Positions 17,046 to 26,761 of a stretch of DNA of 64,000 nt are shown in pieces. The notes below the pieces were generated by a model. It was not told where the DNA came from. It ran no database searches and saw only the letters and a program-made list of their open reading frames with translations. This DNA is from Candidatus Rokuibacteriota bacterium (GTDB taxonomy: Bacteria > Methylomirabilota > Methylomirabilia > Rokubacteriales > CSP1-6), in the NCBI GenBank assembly GCA_023248995.1, contig JAHFDN010000012.1:1-64000 (forward strand), read 5' to 3'. Within the stretch, counting starts at the first letter, position 1. Every line of letters begins with the position of its first letter. Position numbers and translations under genes: made by a program.

Positions 17046-19292
17046 ATGAGCGCCGCGCAGATCGAGAAGCTGTACGCGTCCCTGCCCGAGCGGCTGGCCA
17101 AGGCGCGGAGAAAGTTCGGCCGGCCTCTCACCTTCGCCGAGAAGATCTTCGTCGCTCACGCCTTCGACTTCGACGCCCAGCAGTGGGAGCGGGGCAAGGC
17201 GCAGCTCAGGCTCAGGGTGGATCGCGTCTCCATGCAGGACGTCACAGGGCAGATGGTGATCCTCCAGTTCATGCAGTCCAAGAAGAAGCGCGTCGTCCTT
17301 CCGAGCACCTTGCACTGCGATCATTTGATCCGCGCCGAGAGCGGCGCCTCGGATGACATGCGGCGGGCGGTCACCGAGAACAACGAGGTCTATAACTTCC
17401 TCCGCTCGGCGGCGCAGAAGTACGGGATCGGCTTCTGGAAGCCGGGCTCGGGCATCATCCACCAGGTTGTCCTCGAGAACTACGCCTTCCCCGGCGGCCT
17501 CATGATCGGGGCCGACTCCCACACGCCCAACGGCGGCGGCCTCGGGATGCTCGCGATCGGCGTCGGCGGGGCCGACTGCGGCGAGGTCATGGCGGGACTG
17601 CCGTGGGAGGTGCTGCACCCGAAGCTGATCGGCGTGAAGCTCACCGGGAAGCTCTCGGGGTGGACGGCGCCGAAGGACGTGATCACCTACCTCTGCGGCG
17701 TCCTCACCGTCAAGGGCGGCACGAACAAGGTCCTCGAATACTTCGGGCCAGGGGTCGGGTCGATCAGCGCGACGGGGAAGGGGACCATCTGCAACATGGG
17801 GGCCGAGCTCGGCGCGACGACCTCGATCTTCCCCTTTGACGACCGGATGGCCGCGTACCTCGAGGCCACCGAGCGCGCCGACGTCGCGAAGCTGGCCACC
17901 CGCTACCGCGAGCACCTCGTGGCCGATCCCGAGGTCCACGGCTCACCCGAGAAGTTCTTCGATCAGGTCGTCGAGATCGACCTCTCGACCCTCGAGCCGC
18001 ACATCGTGGGCCCTCACTCGCCGGATCGGGCGCGCTCGATCAGCAAGCTCGCCGCCGAGGTGAAAGCGAATGGCTGGCCCGCCAATCTGAAGGCCGCGCT
18101 CATCGGGTCTTGCACCAACTCTTCCTATGAGGACATGAGGCGGGCCGCCCACATCGCGATGCAGGGGCTCAAGGCCGGCCTCAGGGCGAAGGTGCCCTTC
18201 CTGGTGACCCCCGGCTCGGACAGGATCTTTCAGACCATCAAGCGCGACGGGATCATGGAGACCTTCGAGAAGATGGGCGGGACCGTCCTGGCCAACGCCT
18301 GCGGCCCGTGCATCGGCCAGTGGAAGCGCTCGGACGTGGGCAAGAGCGAGACCAACTCGATCGTCAGCTCGTACAACCGGAACTTCCCCGGCCGGAACGA
18401 CGGCAGCGCGGCGACGCTCTCCTTCCTCACGAGCCCCGAGATCACGACGGCCCTCGCCTTCGCCGGGACCCTCGAGTTCGACCCGGTGAACGGGACGCTG
18501 ACGGCGCCCGACGGCAAGCGCTTCCAGTTCACGCCTCCCGAAGGGGAGGAACTTCCCAGAGCTGGGTTCGCCAAGGGCCACGAGGGGTACGAGGCTCCCG
18601 CTGAGGATGGCGACAGCGTGGCGGTGGAAATCTCTCTCACCAGCGAGAGGCTCCAGGTGCTGGAGCCGTTTCCACGGTGGGACGGCCAGGACTTCGTGGA
18701 CCTCGTGATCCTGGTCAAGACCAAGGGGAAGACGACGACGGATCACATCTCCCCGGCCGGGCCTTGGCTTAGGTTCCGTGGCCACCTCGACAAGATCAGC
18801 GACAACATGTTCCTCGGCGCCACCAACGCCTTCTTTCCCGAGGCCGGGAAGGGCACGGACGTCCTGAGCGGTGAGTCGGGCCTGCTCCTCACCCAGATCG
18901 CCCGCCGGTACAAGGCCAAGGGAGTCGGCTCGATCGTGGTCGGAGACGAGAACTACGGCGAGGGGTCGAGCCGTGAGCACGCCGCCATGTCGCCGCGCTA
19001 CCTCGGCGTCAAGGCGGTCCTCGTCAGGAGCTTTGCGCGCATCCACGAGACGAATCTGAAGAAGCAGGGGATCCTGCCGCTCACGTTCGCGAACCCGAAG
19101 GATTACGATCTCCTGGAGCAGAACGACCGGGTCAGCGTCCTGGGCCTGGCGACCCTGGCGCCCGGCAAACCCGTCACGGTCAGCGTCAGGAAACCCGATG
19201 GCCGCTCGGTTTCCTTCGCCGCGAACCACAGCCTGACGGCCGAGCAGATCGGCTGGTTCAAGGCCGGCTCCGCCCTCAACGCCTTGAGGTGA
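17046..19292 (+). CDS. Aconitate hydratase, mitochondrial-type
   Basis: 748 aa. It isomerises citrate and isocitrate through a [4Fe-4S] cluster in the cytoplasm. Cluster cysteines are visible in [11 protein letters not shown] and ACGPCIGQW; substrate-binding segments include [13 protein letters not shown] and [10 protein letters not shown]. The length and the LHCDHLI and NEVYNFL segments match the mitochondrial ACO2 class rather than the about 900 aa bacterial AcnA/IRP class. ATG 17046 is preceded by GGAGG. It is the first gene of a tightly packed TCA run and its stop overlaps the following GTG/ATG region. Confidence 0.95.
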   Translation: MSAAQIEKLYASLPERLAKARRKFGRPLTFAEKIFVAHAFDFDAQQWERGKAQLRLRVDRVSMQDVTGQMVILQFMQSKKKRVVLPSTLHCDHLIRAESGASDDMRRAVTENNEVYNFLRSAAQKYGIGFWKPGSGIIHQVVLENYAFPGGLMIGADSHTPNGGGLGMLAIGVGGADCGEVMAGLPWEVLHPKLIGVKLTGKLSGWTAPKDVITYLCGVLTVKGGTNKVLEYFGPGVGSISATGKGTICNMGAELGATTSIFPFDDRMAAYLEATERADVAKLATRYREHLVADPEVHGSPEKFFDQVVEIDLSTLEPHIVGPHSPDRARSISKLAAEVKANGWPANLKAALIGSCTNSSYEDMRRAAHIAMQGLKAGLRAKVPFLVTPGSDRIFQTIKRDGIMETFEKMGGTVLANACGPCIGQWKRSDVGKSETNSIVSSYNRNFPGRNDGSAATLSFLTSPEITTALAFAGTLEFDPVNGTLTAPDGKRFQFTPPEGEELPRAGFAKGHEGYEAPAEDGDSVAVEISLTSERLQVLEPFPRWDGQDFVDLVILVKTKGKTTTDHISPAGPWLRFRGHLDKISDNMFLGATNAFFPEAGKGTDVLSGESGLLLTQIARRYKAKGVGSIVVGDENYGEGSSREHAAMSPRYLGVKAVLVRSFARIHETNLKKQGILPLTFANPKDYDLLEQNDRVSVLGLATLAPGKPVTVSVRKPDGRSVSFAANHSLTAEQIGWFKAGSALNALR

Positions 19293-19294
19293 CA

Positions 19295-20557
19295 ATGCCT
19301 AGCCGCCTGAAGATCCCTGCCGGAGAGAAGGTCATCCTTGAGCACGGAAAACTCCACGTTTCGGAGACGCCGATCATCCCCTTCATCGAGGGCGATGGCA
19401 CGGGCCCGGACATCTGGCGTGCGGCGGTCCGCGTCCTGGATGCCGCCGTGGCCCGGGCCTACAAGGGCCGCAAGAAGATCGCCTGGTGCGAAGTGTACGC
19501 GGGGGACAAGGCCCGCGCCGCCTACGGCCCCGATTGCCCGCCCAACCTCCTGCCTCCCGAGACGCTGGACGTCATCCGGGAGCATTTGGTGGCCATCAAG
19601 GGGCCGCTCACGACGCCGGTGGGGGCGGGCTTCCGGAGCCTGAACGTCGCGCTCCGCCAGGAGCTGGACCTCTACGTTTGCCTCCGCCCGGTGCGCTATT
19701 TGAAGGGCGTCCCGTCCCCGGTCAAGCACCCCGAGAAGGTGGACATGGTGATCTTCCGGGAGAACACGGAGGACATCTACGCCGGCATCGAGTGGGAGAC
19801 GGGGACACCGGAGGCCAAGAAGATCGTGGAGTTTCTCCAGAAGGAAATGGGCGTCAAGAAGATCCGCTTTCCGGCGACGTCGTCCATCGGCATCAAGCCC
19901 ATCTCGCGCGAGGGATCCGAGCGGCTGATCCGCGCGGCGCTCCGCTACGCGGTGGAGCACAACCGCCGGAACGTCACCATCGTGCACAAGGGGAACATCC
20001 AGAAGTACACCGAAGGGGCGTTCATGCGTTGGGGGTATGCGCTCGCCAAGCGCGAGTTCTCGGACCGCGTGATCTCCTGGGAGGAGTGCGGGGGTAAGCC
20101 GCCCGCCGGGAAGATCCTGATCAAAGACGCCATCACGGACGCCTTCCTCCAGCAGATTCTGACCCGCCCGGACGAGTTCGACGTGATCGCGGCCTGTAAC
20201 CTCACGGGCGACCTCCTGTCGGACGCGCTCGCCGCCCAGGTCGGCGGCATCGGGATCGCGCCCGGCGGCAACATCAACTACGAGACCGGCCACGCGCTCT
20301 TCGAGGCCACTCACGGCACGGCCCCCAAGTACGCCGGGCAGGACAAGGTGAACCCGGGGTCGCTCATCCTTTCCGGCGAGATGATGCTGCGCCACCTCGG
20401 CTGGACCGACGCGGCGGATCTCATCCTCGCCGGCCTGGAGAAGACCATCCAGTCCAAGGTGGTGACTTACGACTTCGCCCGCCTCACCGAGGGGGCCAAA
20501 GAAGTGAAGTGCTCCGAGTTCGCGAGCGCCATCGTCCAGAACATGGGGGGAGCGTGA
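19295..20557 (+). CDS. icd: NADP-dependent isocitrate dehydrogenase
   Basis: 420 aa from ATG 19295 (an in-frame GTG at 19289 overlapping the aconitase stop is possible). Oxidative decarboxylation of isocitrate to 2-oxoglutarate. [33 protein letters not shown] and the metal-binding [10 protein letters not shown] region are those of the E. coli-type homodimer. [17 protein letters not shown] contains the Lys-Tyr pair that selects NADP. The Ser in GFRSLNV is the residue phosphorylated by AceK in enterobacteria; no aceK is seen here. Confidence 0.95.
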   Translation: MPSRLKIPAGEKVILEHGKLHVSETPIIPFIEGDGTGPDIWRAAVRVLDAAVARAYKGRKKIAWCEVYAGDKARAAYGPDCPPNLLPPETLDVIREHLVAIKGPLTTPVGAGFRSLNVALRQELDLYVCLRPVRYLKGVPSPVKHPEKVDMVIFRENTEDIYAGIEWETGTPEAKKIVEFLQKEMGVKKIRFPATSSIGIKPISREGSERLIRAALRYAVEHNRRNVTIVHKGNIQKYTEGAFMRWGYALAKREFSDRVISWEECGGKPPAGKILIKDAITDAFLQQILTRPDEFDVIAACNLTGDLLSDALAAQVGGIGIAPGGNINYETGHALFEATHGTAPKYAGQDKVNPGSLILSGEMMLRHLGWTDAADLILAGLEKTIQSKVVTYDFARLTEGAKEVKCSEFASAIVQNMGGA

Positions 20558-20558
20558 G

Positions 20559-21485
20559 GTGCGACCCAAGGTCACGGTAGTCGGTGCCGGCAACGTCGGG
20601 GCCTCGGTGGCCCAGTACACGGTCGAGAAGGAGCTGGCTGACGTCGTGTTGGTGGACGTCATCGAAGGCGTCCCCCAGGGCAAGGCTCTGGACCTCCTCC
20701 AGGCCGGGCCGATCCACCGCTACGACTCGCGGCTCACGGGCTCGAACGGCTACGACGAGACGGCGGGCTCGGACATCGTCGTGGTAACGGCCGGCTTCCC
20801 CAGGAAGCCCGGGATGACGCGGGACGACCTGCTGTTCAAGAACGCCGAGGTCATCCAGGCCGTGACCCAGGAGGTGGCCCGGCGCTCCCCCAACGCCATC
20901 CTGATCATGGTCACGAACCCGCTGGACGCGATGGTCCAGCTCGCCTGGAAGGTGTCGGGCTTTCCGTCCCAGCGCGTGATGGGGATGGCGGGCATCCTCG
21001 ATTCGGCGCGCTTCCGCACCTTCGTCGCCATGGAGCTCGGCGTGTCCGTGGAGAACGTGACCGCGTTCGTGCTCGGGGGCCACGGCGATACCATGGTGCC
21101 GCTCCCCCGCTACTCGGCCGTCGCGGGGGTCCCGCTGCCCGAGCTCCTCTCCAAGGAGCGGATCGAGGCGATCGTCAAGCGGACGCGGGAGGGCGGCGCC
21201 GAGATCGTCGGCCTCCTGAAGGTCGGCGGCGCCTACTACGCCCCCGGCGCCGGCGCGGTGGAGATGATCGAGGCGATCTTGAAGGACAAGAAGAAGATCC
21301 TGCCGTGCGCCGCCTATCTGGATGGCCAGTACGGGATCAAGGGCCTCTACGTCGGCGTCCCGGTCAAGCTGGGGCGGAGCGGGGTCGAGCAGGTGATCGA
21401 GATCAAGCTGACGCCGGAGGAGGACGCCGCCTTCAAGAAGTCCGCCGCCGCCGTCCGCGAGCTGGTCGAGAAACTCAAGCTGTAG
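20559..21485 (+). CDS. mdh: Malate dehydrogenase, LDH-like class
   Basis: 308 aa, GTG start one base after the icd stop. NAD-binding [10 protein letters not shown], the substrate-loop region [24 protein letters not shown] and the catalytic His in [15 protein letters not shown] identify the LDH-like malate dehydrogenase subgroup found in many bacteria. It oxidises malate to oxaloacetate. Followed by the fumarase genes that supply malate. Confidence 0.95.
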   Translation: MRPKVTVVGAGNVGASVAQYTVEKELADVVLVDVIEGVPQGKALDLLQAGPIHRYDSRLTGSNGYDETAGSDIVVVTAGFPRKPGMTRDDLLFKNAEVIQAVTQEVARRSPNAILIMVTNPLDAMVQLAWKVSGFPSQRVMGMAGILDSARFRTFVAMELGVSVENVTAFVLGGHGDTMVPLPRYSAVAGVPLPELLSKERIEAIVKRTREGGAEIVGLLKVGGAYYAPGAGAVEMIEAILKDKKKILPCAAYLDGQYGIKGLYVGVPVKLGRSGVEQVIEIKLTPEEDAAFKKSAAAVRELVEKLKL

Positions 21486-21495
21486 GAGTCTGACC

Positions 21496-22338
21496 ATGCG
21501 CGAGATCCACGTCTCCGCGATCTCCGACGCGGTCAAGAAGCTCTGCATGGACGCCAACTGGGACCTGGGGACGGACATGCTGCGGGCGTTCGACCGGGCT
21601 CTCACGACGGAGCGCTCCCCCGCCGGCAAGCAGGTGCTGGAGATGCTGAAAGACAACGCCCAGATGGCGCGGACCCAGAAGATCCCGTACTGCCAGGACA
21701 CGGGCTTCGTGGTCTGCTTCGTCGAGCTCGGCCAGAACGTGCACATCACCGGCGGCCTGCTCACTGACGCGATAAACACGGGCGTTAGCCAGGGCTACAC
21801 CGAAGGGTATCTCCGCGCGTCCATCGTGAAGAGCCCCTTCGACAGGAAGAACACCGGCGACAACACGCCCGCCGTGATCCACGTTGACGTTGTGCCGGGC
21901 GAGCACCTGAAAATCATGGTGATGGCGAAGGGCGGCGGGTGCGAGAACCGATCCAAGTACAAGATGCTCACCCCGGCGGATGGCCTGGACGGCGTCAAGG
22001 ACTGGATCCTCGAATGCATCAGAACGGCGGGGCCCGACGCCTGCCCGCCGCTCATCGCCGGCGTGGGGGTGGGCGGGACCTTCGAGAAGGCGGCCATTCT
22101 CTCCAAGAAGGCGCTCTTCCGGGAGATCGGCTCGTCGAATCCGGATCCGGCGGTGGACGCGATCGAGAAGGACGTGCTCGAGAGAGCCAATCGCCTCGGG
22201 ATCGGGCCCCAGGGCTACGGCGGGGACACGACCGCCTTCGCGGTCCACATCGTGACCTATCCCTGCCACATCACCTCGCTCCCCGTCGCGGTGACGATCG
22301 AATGCCACGCCCACCGCCACAAGGAAGTGACGCTATGA
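21496..22338 (+). CDS. Class I fumarate hydratase alpha subunit
   Basis: 280 aa. [4Fe-4S]-dependent hydration of fumarate. Cysteines at YCQDTGF, DACPPLIAG and near the C terminus (IECH) are the probable cluster ligands. [18 protein letters not shown] and GYGGDTTAFAVH are conserved segments of the family. Placement directly after mdh and before sdh supports the fumarase assignment over tartrate dehydratase. The beta-subunit gene follows only after an unusual 205-base spacer. Confidence 0.92.
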   Translation: MREIHVSAISDAVKKLCMDANWDLGTDMLRAFDRALTTERSPAGKQVLEMLKDNAQMARTQKIPYCQDTGFVVCFVELGQNVHITGGLLTDAINTGVSQGYTEGYLRASIVKSPFDRKNTGDNTPAVIHVDVVPGEHLKIMVMAKGGGCENRSKYKMLTPADGLDGVKDWILECIRTAGPDACPPLIAGVGVGGTFEKAAILSKKALFREIGSSNPDPAVDAIEKDVLERANRLGIGPQGYGGDTTAFAVHIVTYPCHITSLPVAVTIECHAHRHKEVTL

Positions 22339-22543
22339 GAGTCGGCTCCTGTCGCGGCGAGCAGGGCGCGAGGGGCGGGCGGGAGGCGGCGGACGGGGAG
22401 CCCCGCGGCGCGGAGCGCACCGCGAAATCGGTGCTGCTGTTCGGCAACAGGACTGATCGCTATGGGGCAGACTCGCGCATGCGGGAGCGAGCACCGTGGG
22501 GCTGTCCGCCGACAGGACCCGCCCGGCCCGGAGTCCTACGCGC
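22339..22543 (+). other. Structured non-coding spacer between fumarase alpha and beta genes
   Basis: 205 bases with no convincing ORF, in an operon where other gaps are mostly a few bases. It contains consecutive short inverted repeats: CGGGG-AG-CCCCG (about 22395), CTGTT-CGGC-AACAG (22437-22450), CTCGC-N10-GCGAG (22472-22491) and CTGTC-CGCC-GACAG (22502-22515). None is followed by a T-run. It could be an RNA processing or stability element, or a relic of inserted DNA. Confidence 0.4.
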
Positions 22544-23113
22544 GTGATCAAGGCGTCGCCAGACGGCATCAAAGATGTCACCACGCCCCTCTCCGACGCG
22601 GACGTCGAGTCGCTCAAGAGCGGCGACCGCGTCAGGATCACCGGCACACTCTATACCGGCCGCGACGCGGCCCACGCCCGGTTCCTCCCGCTGATGGACG
22701 AGGACAAACCCCTCCCCTTCGACGTCAGGGGGCAAATCATCTACTACACCGGTCCGTCCCCGGCCCGTCCGGGCATGGTGATCGGCTCCGTGGGCCCCAC
22801 CACCGGGAGCCGCATGGACAAGTACGCGCCCAAGCTCCTGGCCCTCGGGCTCAAAGGGATGATGGGCAAGGGGAGCCGATCGATGGAGGTCCGGGCGGCG
22901 TTGAGGAAATACAAAGGGGTGTACTTCGGGGCCGTGGGCGGGGCGGGGGCGGTCCTCTCGCGCTACGTCCGAAAGGTGGAGATCGTGGCCTACGAGGATC
23001 TGGGCACCGAGGCGATCCGCCGGATGGAGGTGGAGGGCTTTCCCGCCATCGTCGTCAACGACTGCCACGGCAACGACCTCTACCAGGAGGGGATGAAAGC
23101 CTATGCCCGCTAG
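22544..23113 (+). CDS. Class I fumarate hydratase beta subunit
   Basis: 189 aa from GTG 22544 (V-I-K-A-S-P-D). The track start at 22496 would add 16 residues with no family counterpart; GGAG lies about 10 bases before the chosen GTG. TPLSDADVESLKSGDRVRITGTLYTGRDAAHARFL is the standard N-terminal region, and VGPTTGSRMD and MGKGSRS form the substrate site. It pairs with the alpha subunit upstream. Its 3' end overlaps the next gene by 11 bases. Confidence 0.9.
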   Translation: MIKASPDGIKDVTTPLSDADVESLKSGDRVRITGTLYTGRDAAHARFLPLMDEDKPLPFDVRGQIIYYTGPSPARPGMVIGSVGPTTGSRMDKYAPKLLALGLKGMMGKGSRSMEVRAALRKYKGVYFGAVGGAGAVLSRYVRKVEIVAYEDLGTEAIRRMEVEGFPAIVVNDCHGNDLYQEGMKAYAR

Positions 23114-23828
23114 CGAGCTCACGGCGACGGCCACGCTGCGCAAGGACACCTGGTGGCTCGAGCCGCTCCTGATCGTGCTGGGGCTCGGGGCCTTCGTGGT
23201 CTACACGACCTGGGCGGCGCTCCAGGGGGCCCACTACGAGTACAAGAACTACCTCTCGCCCTTCTACTCGCCGACGTTGAAGCCGTCCTGGTGGCCCTTC
23301 TCCCCCGCGATCCTGATCCTCTGGGGCCCCGCCGGCTTCCGGCTGACCTGCTATTACTACCGCAAGGCCTACTACCGCTCGTTCTGGTGGTCGCCGCCCG
23401 CGTGCGCCGTCCGCGACGCCCGCTCGGGGTACACCGGCGAGACCGGCTTCCCGCTGATCCTCCAGAACATCCACCGGTACTTCTTCTACGTGGCCACGGC
23501 GTTCCTGATCTTCCTCTGGTACGACGCGATCTACGCGTTCGTCTTCGACGGCCGCTTCGGCGTCGGCCTGGGCTCGGTCATCATGCTGGTCAACGTGGCG
23601 TTGCTCTCGATGTACTCCTTCTCCTGCCACTCCTGCCGCCACCTGTGCGGCGGGTGTCTGGACCGGTTCTCCTCGAGCCCGCTCCGCTACCGGCTCTGGC
23701 GGATAGTCACCACGCAGAACGAGAGGCACATGCTCTGGGCCTGGCTGTCGCTCGTCTCGGTGGCGCTCACCGACGTCTTCATCCGCCTCCTCTCCATGGG
23801 GATCATCCGCGACGTGAGGTTCTTCTGA
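23103..23828 (+). CDS. Succinate dehydrogenase membrane subunit, large single-anchor type
   Basis: 241 aa with about five to six hydrophobic segments. It immediately precedes and overlaps the flavoprotein gene (TGATG), the arrangement of mycobacterial Sdh1-type complexes where one larger membrane protein anchors SdhA/SdhB. ENxHRYFFYVA-like (QNIHRYFFYVATAFLIF) and YSFSCHSCRHLCGGC are the striking segments. The latter is a C-x2-C-x3-C-x2-C cluster at a helix end, unusual for an SDH anchor and a possible metal or Fe-S site. Assignment rests mainly on context and overall hydropathy; sequence similarity to Sdh1 anchors is from memory. Confidence 0.72.
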   Translation: MPASELTATATLRKDTWWLEPLLIVLGLGAFVVYTTWAALQGAHYEYKNYLSPFYSPTLKPSWWPFSPAILILWGPAGFRLTCYYYRKAYYRSFWWSPPACAVRDARSGYTGETGFPLILQNIHRYFFYVATAFLIFLWYDAIYAFVFDGRFGVGLGSVIMLVNVALLSMYSFSCHSCRHLCGGCLDRFSSSPLRYRLWRIVTTQNERHMLWAWLSLVSVALTDVFIRLLSMGIIRDVRFF

Positions 23829-25630
23829 TGGCCAGTGACAAGTACGAAAACCACGAGTACGACGTGATCGTCATCGGCGCCGGCGGCGCGGGCCTCCGGG
23901 CTGCCATCGAGGCCTCCGCCCAGGGGGTGAAAACCGCCCTCATCTGCAAGTCCCTCCTCGGCAAGGCCCACACGGTCATGGCCGAGGGCGGGATCGCCGC
24001 GGCGCTCGGCAACGTCTGGCCCGAGGACAACTGGAAGGTCCACTTCCGGGACACCATGCGCGGCGGCAAGCTCCTCAACAACTGGCGGATGGCCCAGCTC
24101 CACGCCCAGGAGGCCCCGGACCGCGTCAAGGAGCTGGAGGCGTGGGGGGCGCTCTTCGACCGCACGAAGGACGGGCGCATCCTCCAGCGCGACTTCGGCG
24201 GCCACCGCTACGCGCGCCTGGCGCACGTGGGAGACCGGACCGGGCTCGAGATGATCCGCACCCTCCAGCAGCACGCCGTGCACAAGGGGATCGACGTCTT
24301 CATGGAATGCACGATTACGCGCCTGCTGAAGGACGGCGACCGGGTCTCGGGCGCCTTCGGCTACTGGCGTGAGACTGGCCGGCTGGTGGTCTTCAAGGCG
24401 AAGGCGGTAGTGCTCGCCACCGGCGGCATCGGCAAGGCGTGGAAATTTGGTACGAACTCGTGGGAGTGCGTTGGCGATGGGGTCGCCCTGGCCCTCGAGG
24501 CCGGGGCCGAGCTCATCGACATGGAATGCTACCAGTTTCACCCGACTGGGATGGTCTGGCCGCCGAGCGTGCGCGGCATCCTCGTGACCGAAGGCGTCCG
24601 CGGCGACGGCGGCACGCTCAAGAACGCGCTCGGCGACCGGTTCATGTTCAAGTACATCCCCGAGTTCTTCCGGGCCGAGACTGCCGACACCGAGGCGGAG
24701 GCCGACCGCTGGTACGCCGACAAGAAGAACAACCGCCGAACTCCCGACCTCCTCCCCCGCGACGAGGTGGCGCGCGCGATCAACGCCGAGGTCAGGGCGG
24801 GGCGGGGGAGCCCCCACGGGGGCGTGTTCCTCGACATCGCCAGCCGGCGCGACGCCGAGTACATCAAGCGGCGGCTTCCCAGCATGTACCACCAGTTCAA
24901 GGAGCTGGCGGACGTGGACATCACCAAGGAGCCCATGGAGGTCGGCCCCACCGCGCATTATATGAACGGCGGGGTGCGCGTGGACGCCGATACGGAGGCC
25001 ACCGCCGTTCCGGGGCTCTTTGCCGCGGGCGAGGTCGCAGGGGGACTCCACGGCGCGAATCGCCTGGGCGGCAACTCGCTGTCGGATCTCGTGGTGTTCG
25101 GTCGGCGGGCGGGCCTTTACGCCGCCGAGTACGCGAAGGTCTTCAAGGGGACGCCCACGGTGGACGCAGGCCAAGCGGAGGCCCTCGCGCGGGAATGTCT
25201 CGAGCCCTTCGAGCGGAGCGGCGGCGAGAACCCCTACGCGATCCACCAGGACCTCCAGGAATGCATGCAGACCCTGGTCGGGATCATCCGGACCGAGGGC
25301 GAGCTCACGAAGGCGCTGGAGGAGATCGCCACGCTCCGGGAGCGGTGCCGCCGGATCAGGGTGGACGGCAACCGCCAGTACAACCCCGCCTGGCATCTGG
25401 CCCTGGACCTTCAGTCCATGCTCACGGTTTCCGAGGCGGTGACGCGCGCGGCGCTGGAGCGGAAAGAGAGTCGCGGCGGCCACGCCCGCGAGGACTACCC
25501 GAAGATGGATGCCGAGCTCGGGAAAGTGAATATGGCGGTGCGGAAGGTGGGTGAGGAACTCACGGTCACCCGGGAGCGGATCCCAGAAATGCCCCCGGAC
25601 CTCAAGAAGCTTCTCGAGGGAGACAAGTAA
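23828..25630 (+). CDS. sdhA: Succinate dehydrogenase flavoprotein subunit
   Basis: 600 aa from ATG 23828, overlapping the anchor stop; the long track ORF from 23153 is upstream read-through. FAD-binding VIVIGAGGAGLRAA and the covalent FAD-binding His in KAHTVMAEGG are present, as are QFHPTGM, TEGVRGDGG (catalytic Arg), VGPTAHYMNGG and HGANRLGGNS. It oxidises succinate to fumarate. The next gene starts at its last stop base (TAATG). All canonical active-site residues are kept, unlike the flavoprotein at 10869. Confidence 0.94.
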   Translation: MASDKYENHEYDVIVIGAGGAGLRAAIEASAQGVKTALICKSLLGKAHTVMAEGGIAAALGNVWPEDNWKVHFRDTMRGGKLLNNWRMAQLHAQEAPDRVKELEAWGALFDRTKDGRILQRDFGGHRYARLAHVGDRTGLEMIRTLQQHAVHKGIDVFMECTITRLLKDGDRVSGAFGYWRETGRLVVFKAKAVVLATGGIGKAWKFGTNSWECVGDGVALALEAGAELIDMECYQFHPTGMVWPPSVRGILVTEGVRGDGGTLKNALGDRFMFKYIPEFFRAETADTEAEADRWYADKKNNRRTPDLLPRDEVARAINAEVRAGRGSPHGGVFLDIASRRDAEYIKRRLPSMYHQFKELADVDITKEPMEVGPTAHYMNGGVRVDADTEATAVPGLFAAGEVAGGLHGANRLGGNSLSDLVVFGRRAGLYAAEYAKVFKGTPTVDAGQAEALARECLEPFERSGGENPYAIHQDLQECMQTLVGIIRTEGELTKALEEIATLRERCRRIRVDGNRQYNPAWHLALDLQSMLTVSEAVTRAALERKESRGGHAREDYPKMDAELGKVNMAVRKVGEELTVTRERIPEMPPDLKKLLEGDK

Positions 25631-26376
25631 TGCCCGACGCGGTCATGCGGCTCTGGCGCGGCGACGTCCGGGGCGGCGCCTTCCGGGAGTACCGCGTCCC
25701 CACCGAGGAGGGCATGGTCGTTCTCGACGTCATCCACAAAATCCAGGCAACCCAGGCCCACGACCTGGCGGTCCGGTGGAACTGCAAGGCGGGCAAGTGC
25801 GGCTCGTGCAGCGCCGAGGTGAACGGCCGCCCCCGGCTCATGTGCATGACGCGGATGAACCTCTTCGCCGCGGGCGAGCCCATCACGGTGGCCCCGATAA
25901 AAACCTTCCCGCTCATCCGGGACCTGGTGGCCGACGTCTCCTTCAACTACCAGGTGGCGAAGACCATCCCCGCCTTCCGGCCTGGGCCGGGCGAACCCGA
26001 CGGCACGTTCCGCATGATGCAGGAGGACATCGACCGGGGGCAGGAGTTCCACAAGTGCATCGAGTGCTTCCTCTGCCAGAACGTCTGCCACGTCATCCGC
26101 GACCACCCCGATAACATGCCTTTCTTTGCGGGGCCTCGATTCTTCGTCAGGCTCGCGGCGCTCGAGATGCACCCGATGGACGAGGCCGCCCGCGCGGAGT
26201 ACCTCCGGCTCAAGGCCGGGCTCGGCTTCTGCAACATCACCAAGTGCTGCACCGAGGTCTGCCCCGAGCACATCAAGATCACCGACAACGCCATCATCCC
26301 GCTCAAGGAGCGGGTGGTGAGCGAGCACTACGACCCCATCGTGTGGACCTGGCGGAAGCTCACCGGGCGCAAATAA
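25630..26376 (+). CDS. sdhB: Succinate dehydrogenase iron-sulfur subunit
   Basis: 248 aa. The N-terminal [2Fe-2S] domain has CKAGKCGSC and LMC; the C-terminal domain has CIECFLCQNVCH and CCTEVCPEHI for the remaining two clusters. It transfers electrons from SdhA to the membrane subunit. ATG overlaps the sdhA stop. A 76-base gap follows before a lower-GC gene, the first real break in the operon after the fumarase spacer. Confidence 0.93.
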   Translation: MPDAVMRLWRGDVRGGAFREYRVPTEEGMVVLDVIHKIQATQAHDLAVRWNCKAGKCGSCSAEVNGRPRLMCMTRMNLFAAGEPITVAPIKTFPLIRDLVADVSFNYQVAKTIPAFRPGPGEPDGTFRMMQEDIDRGQEFHKCIECFLCQNVCHVIRDHPDNMPFFAGPRFFVRLAALEMHPMDEAARAEYLRLKAGLGFCNITKCCTEVCPEHIKITDNAIIPLKERVVSEHYDPIVWTWRKLTGRK

Positions 26377-26452
26377 AGTCCGGGCTCGCGGAGTGGAGGG
26401 GGCCGGGGAGCCTGTCGGCCAGAATGCCTGACGAAAGAGGGAGATAATATCC

Positions 26453-26737
26453 ATGCCTCACGTACTGATCCGGCATAAGGTCGAAGACTATACGAAGTGG
26501 AAGTCCGTGTTCGATGCGCACAAGGCCATGCGCAAGGCCGGCGGCGAAAAGACCTATCACATCTTTCACACCACCGATGATCCCAATAACCTCGTGCTCC
26601 TCTTCGAATGGAACAGTGTGGACAATGCTCGACGGTTTCTGGAGTCTCAAGAGTTGCGCCAGGCGATGAAGAAGGCTGGCGTCAAGGACCAGCCTGACAT
26701 TTATTTTCTAAAAGAAGGTCAGCAGGGGTCCGTGTAG
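26453..26737 (+). CDS. Small ABM-like dimeric alpha-beta barrel protein
   Basis: 94 aa, ATG preceded by [27 protein letters not shown] and the [13 protein letters not shown] strand with a following [14 protein letters not shown] helix resemble antibiotic-biosynthesis-monooxygenase/cyclase-like barrels. No catalytic residue is evident, so function is unknown. Its codons are clearly more AT-rich than those of flanking sdhB and sucC, suggesting separate acquisition or different expression constraints. Confidence 0.6.
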   Translation: MPHVLIRHKVEDYTKWKSVFDAHKAMRKAGGEKTYHIFHTTDDPNNLVLLFEWNSVDNARRFLESQELRQAMKKAGVKDQPDIYFLKEGQQGSV

Positions 26738-26761
26738 CGCGCCTCGACACCCCCCGAATCC

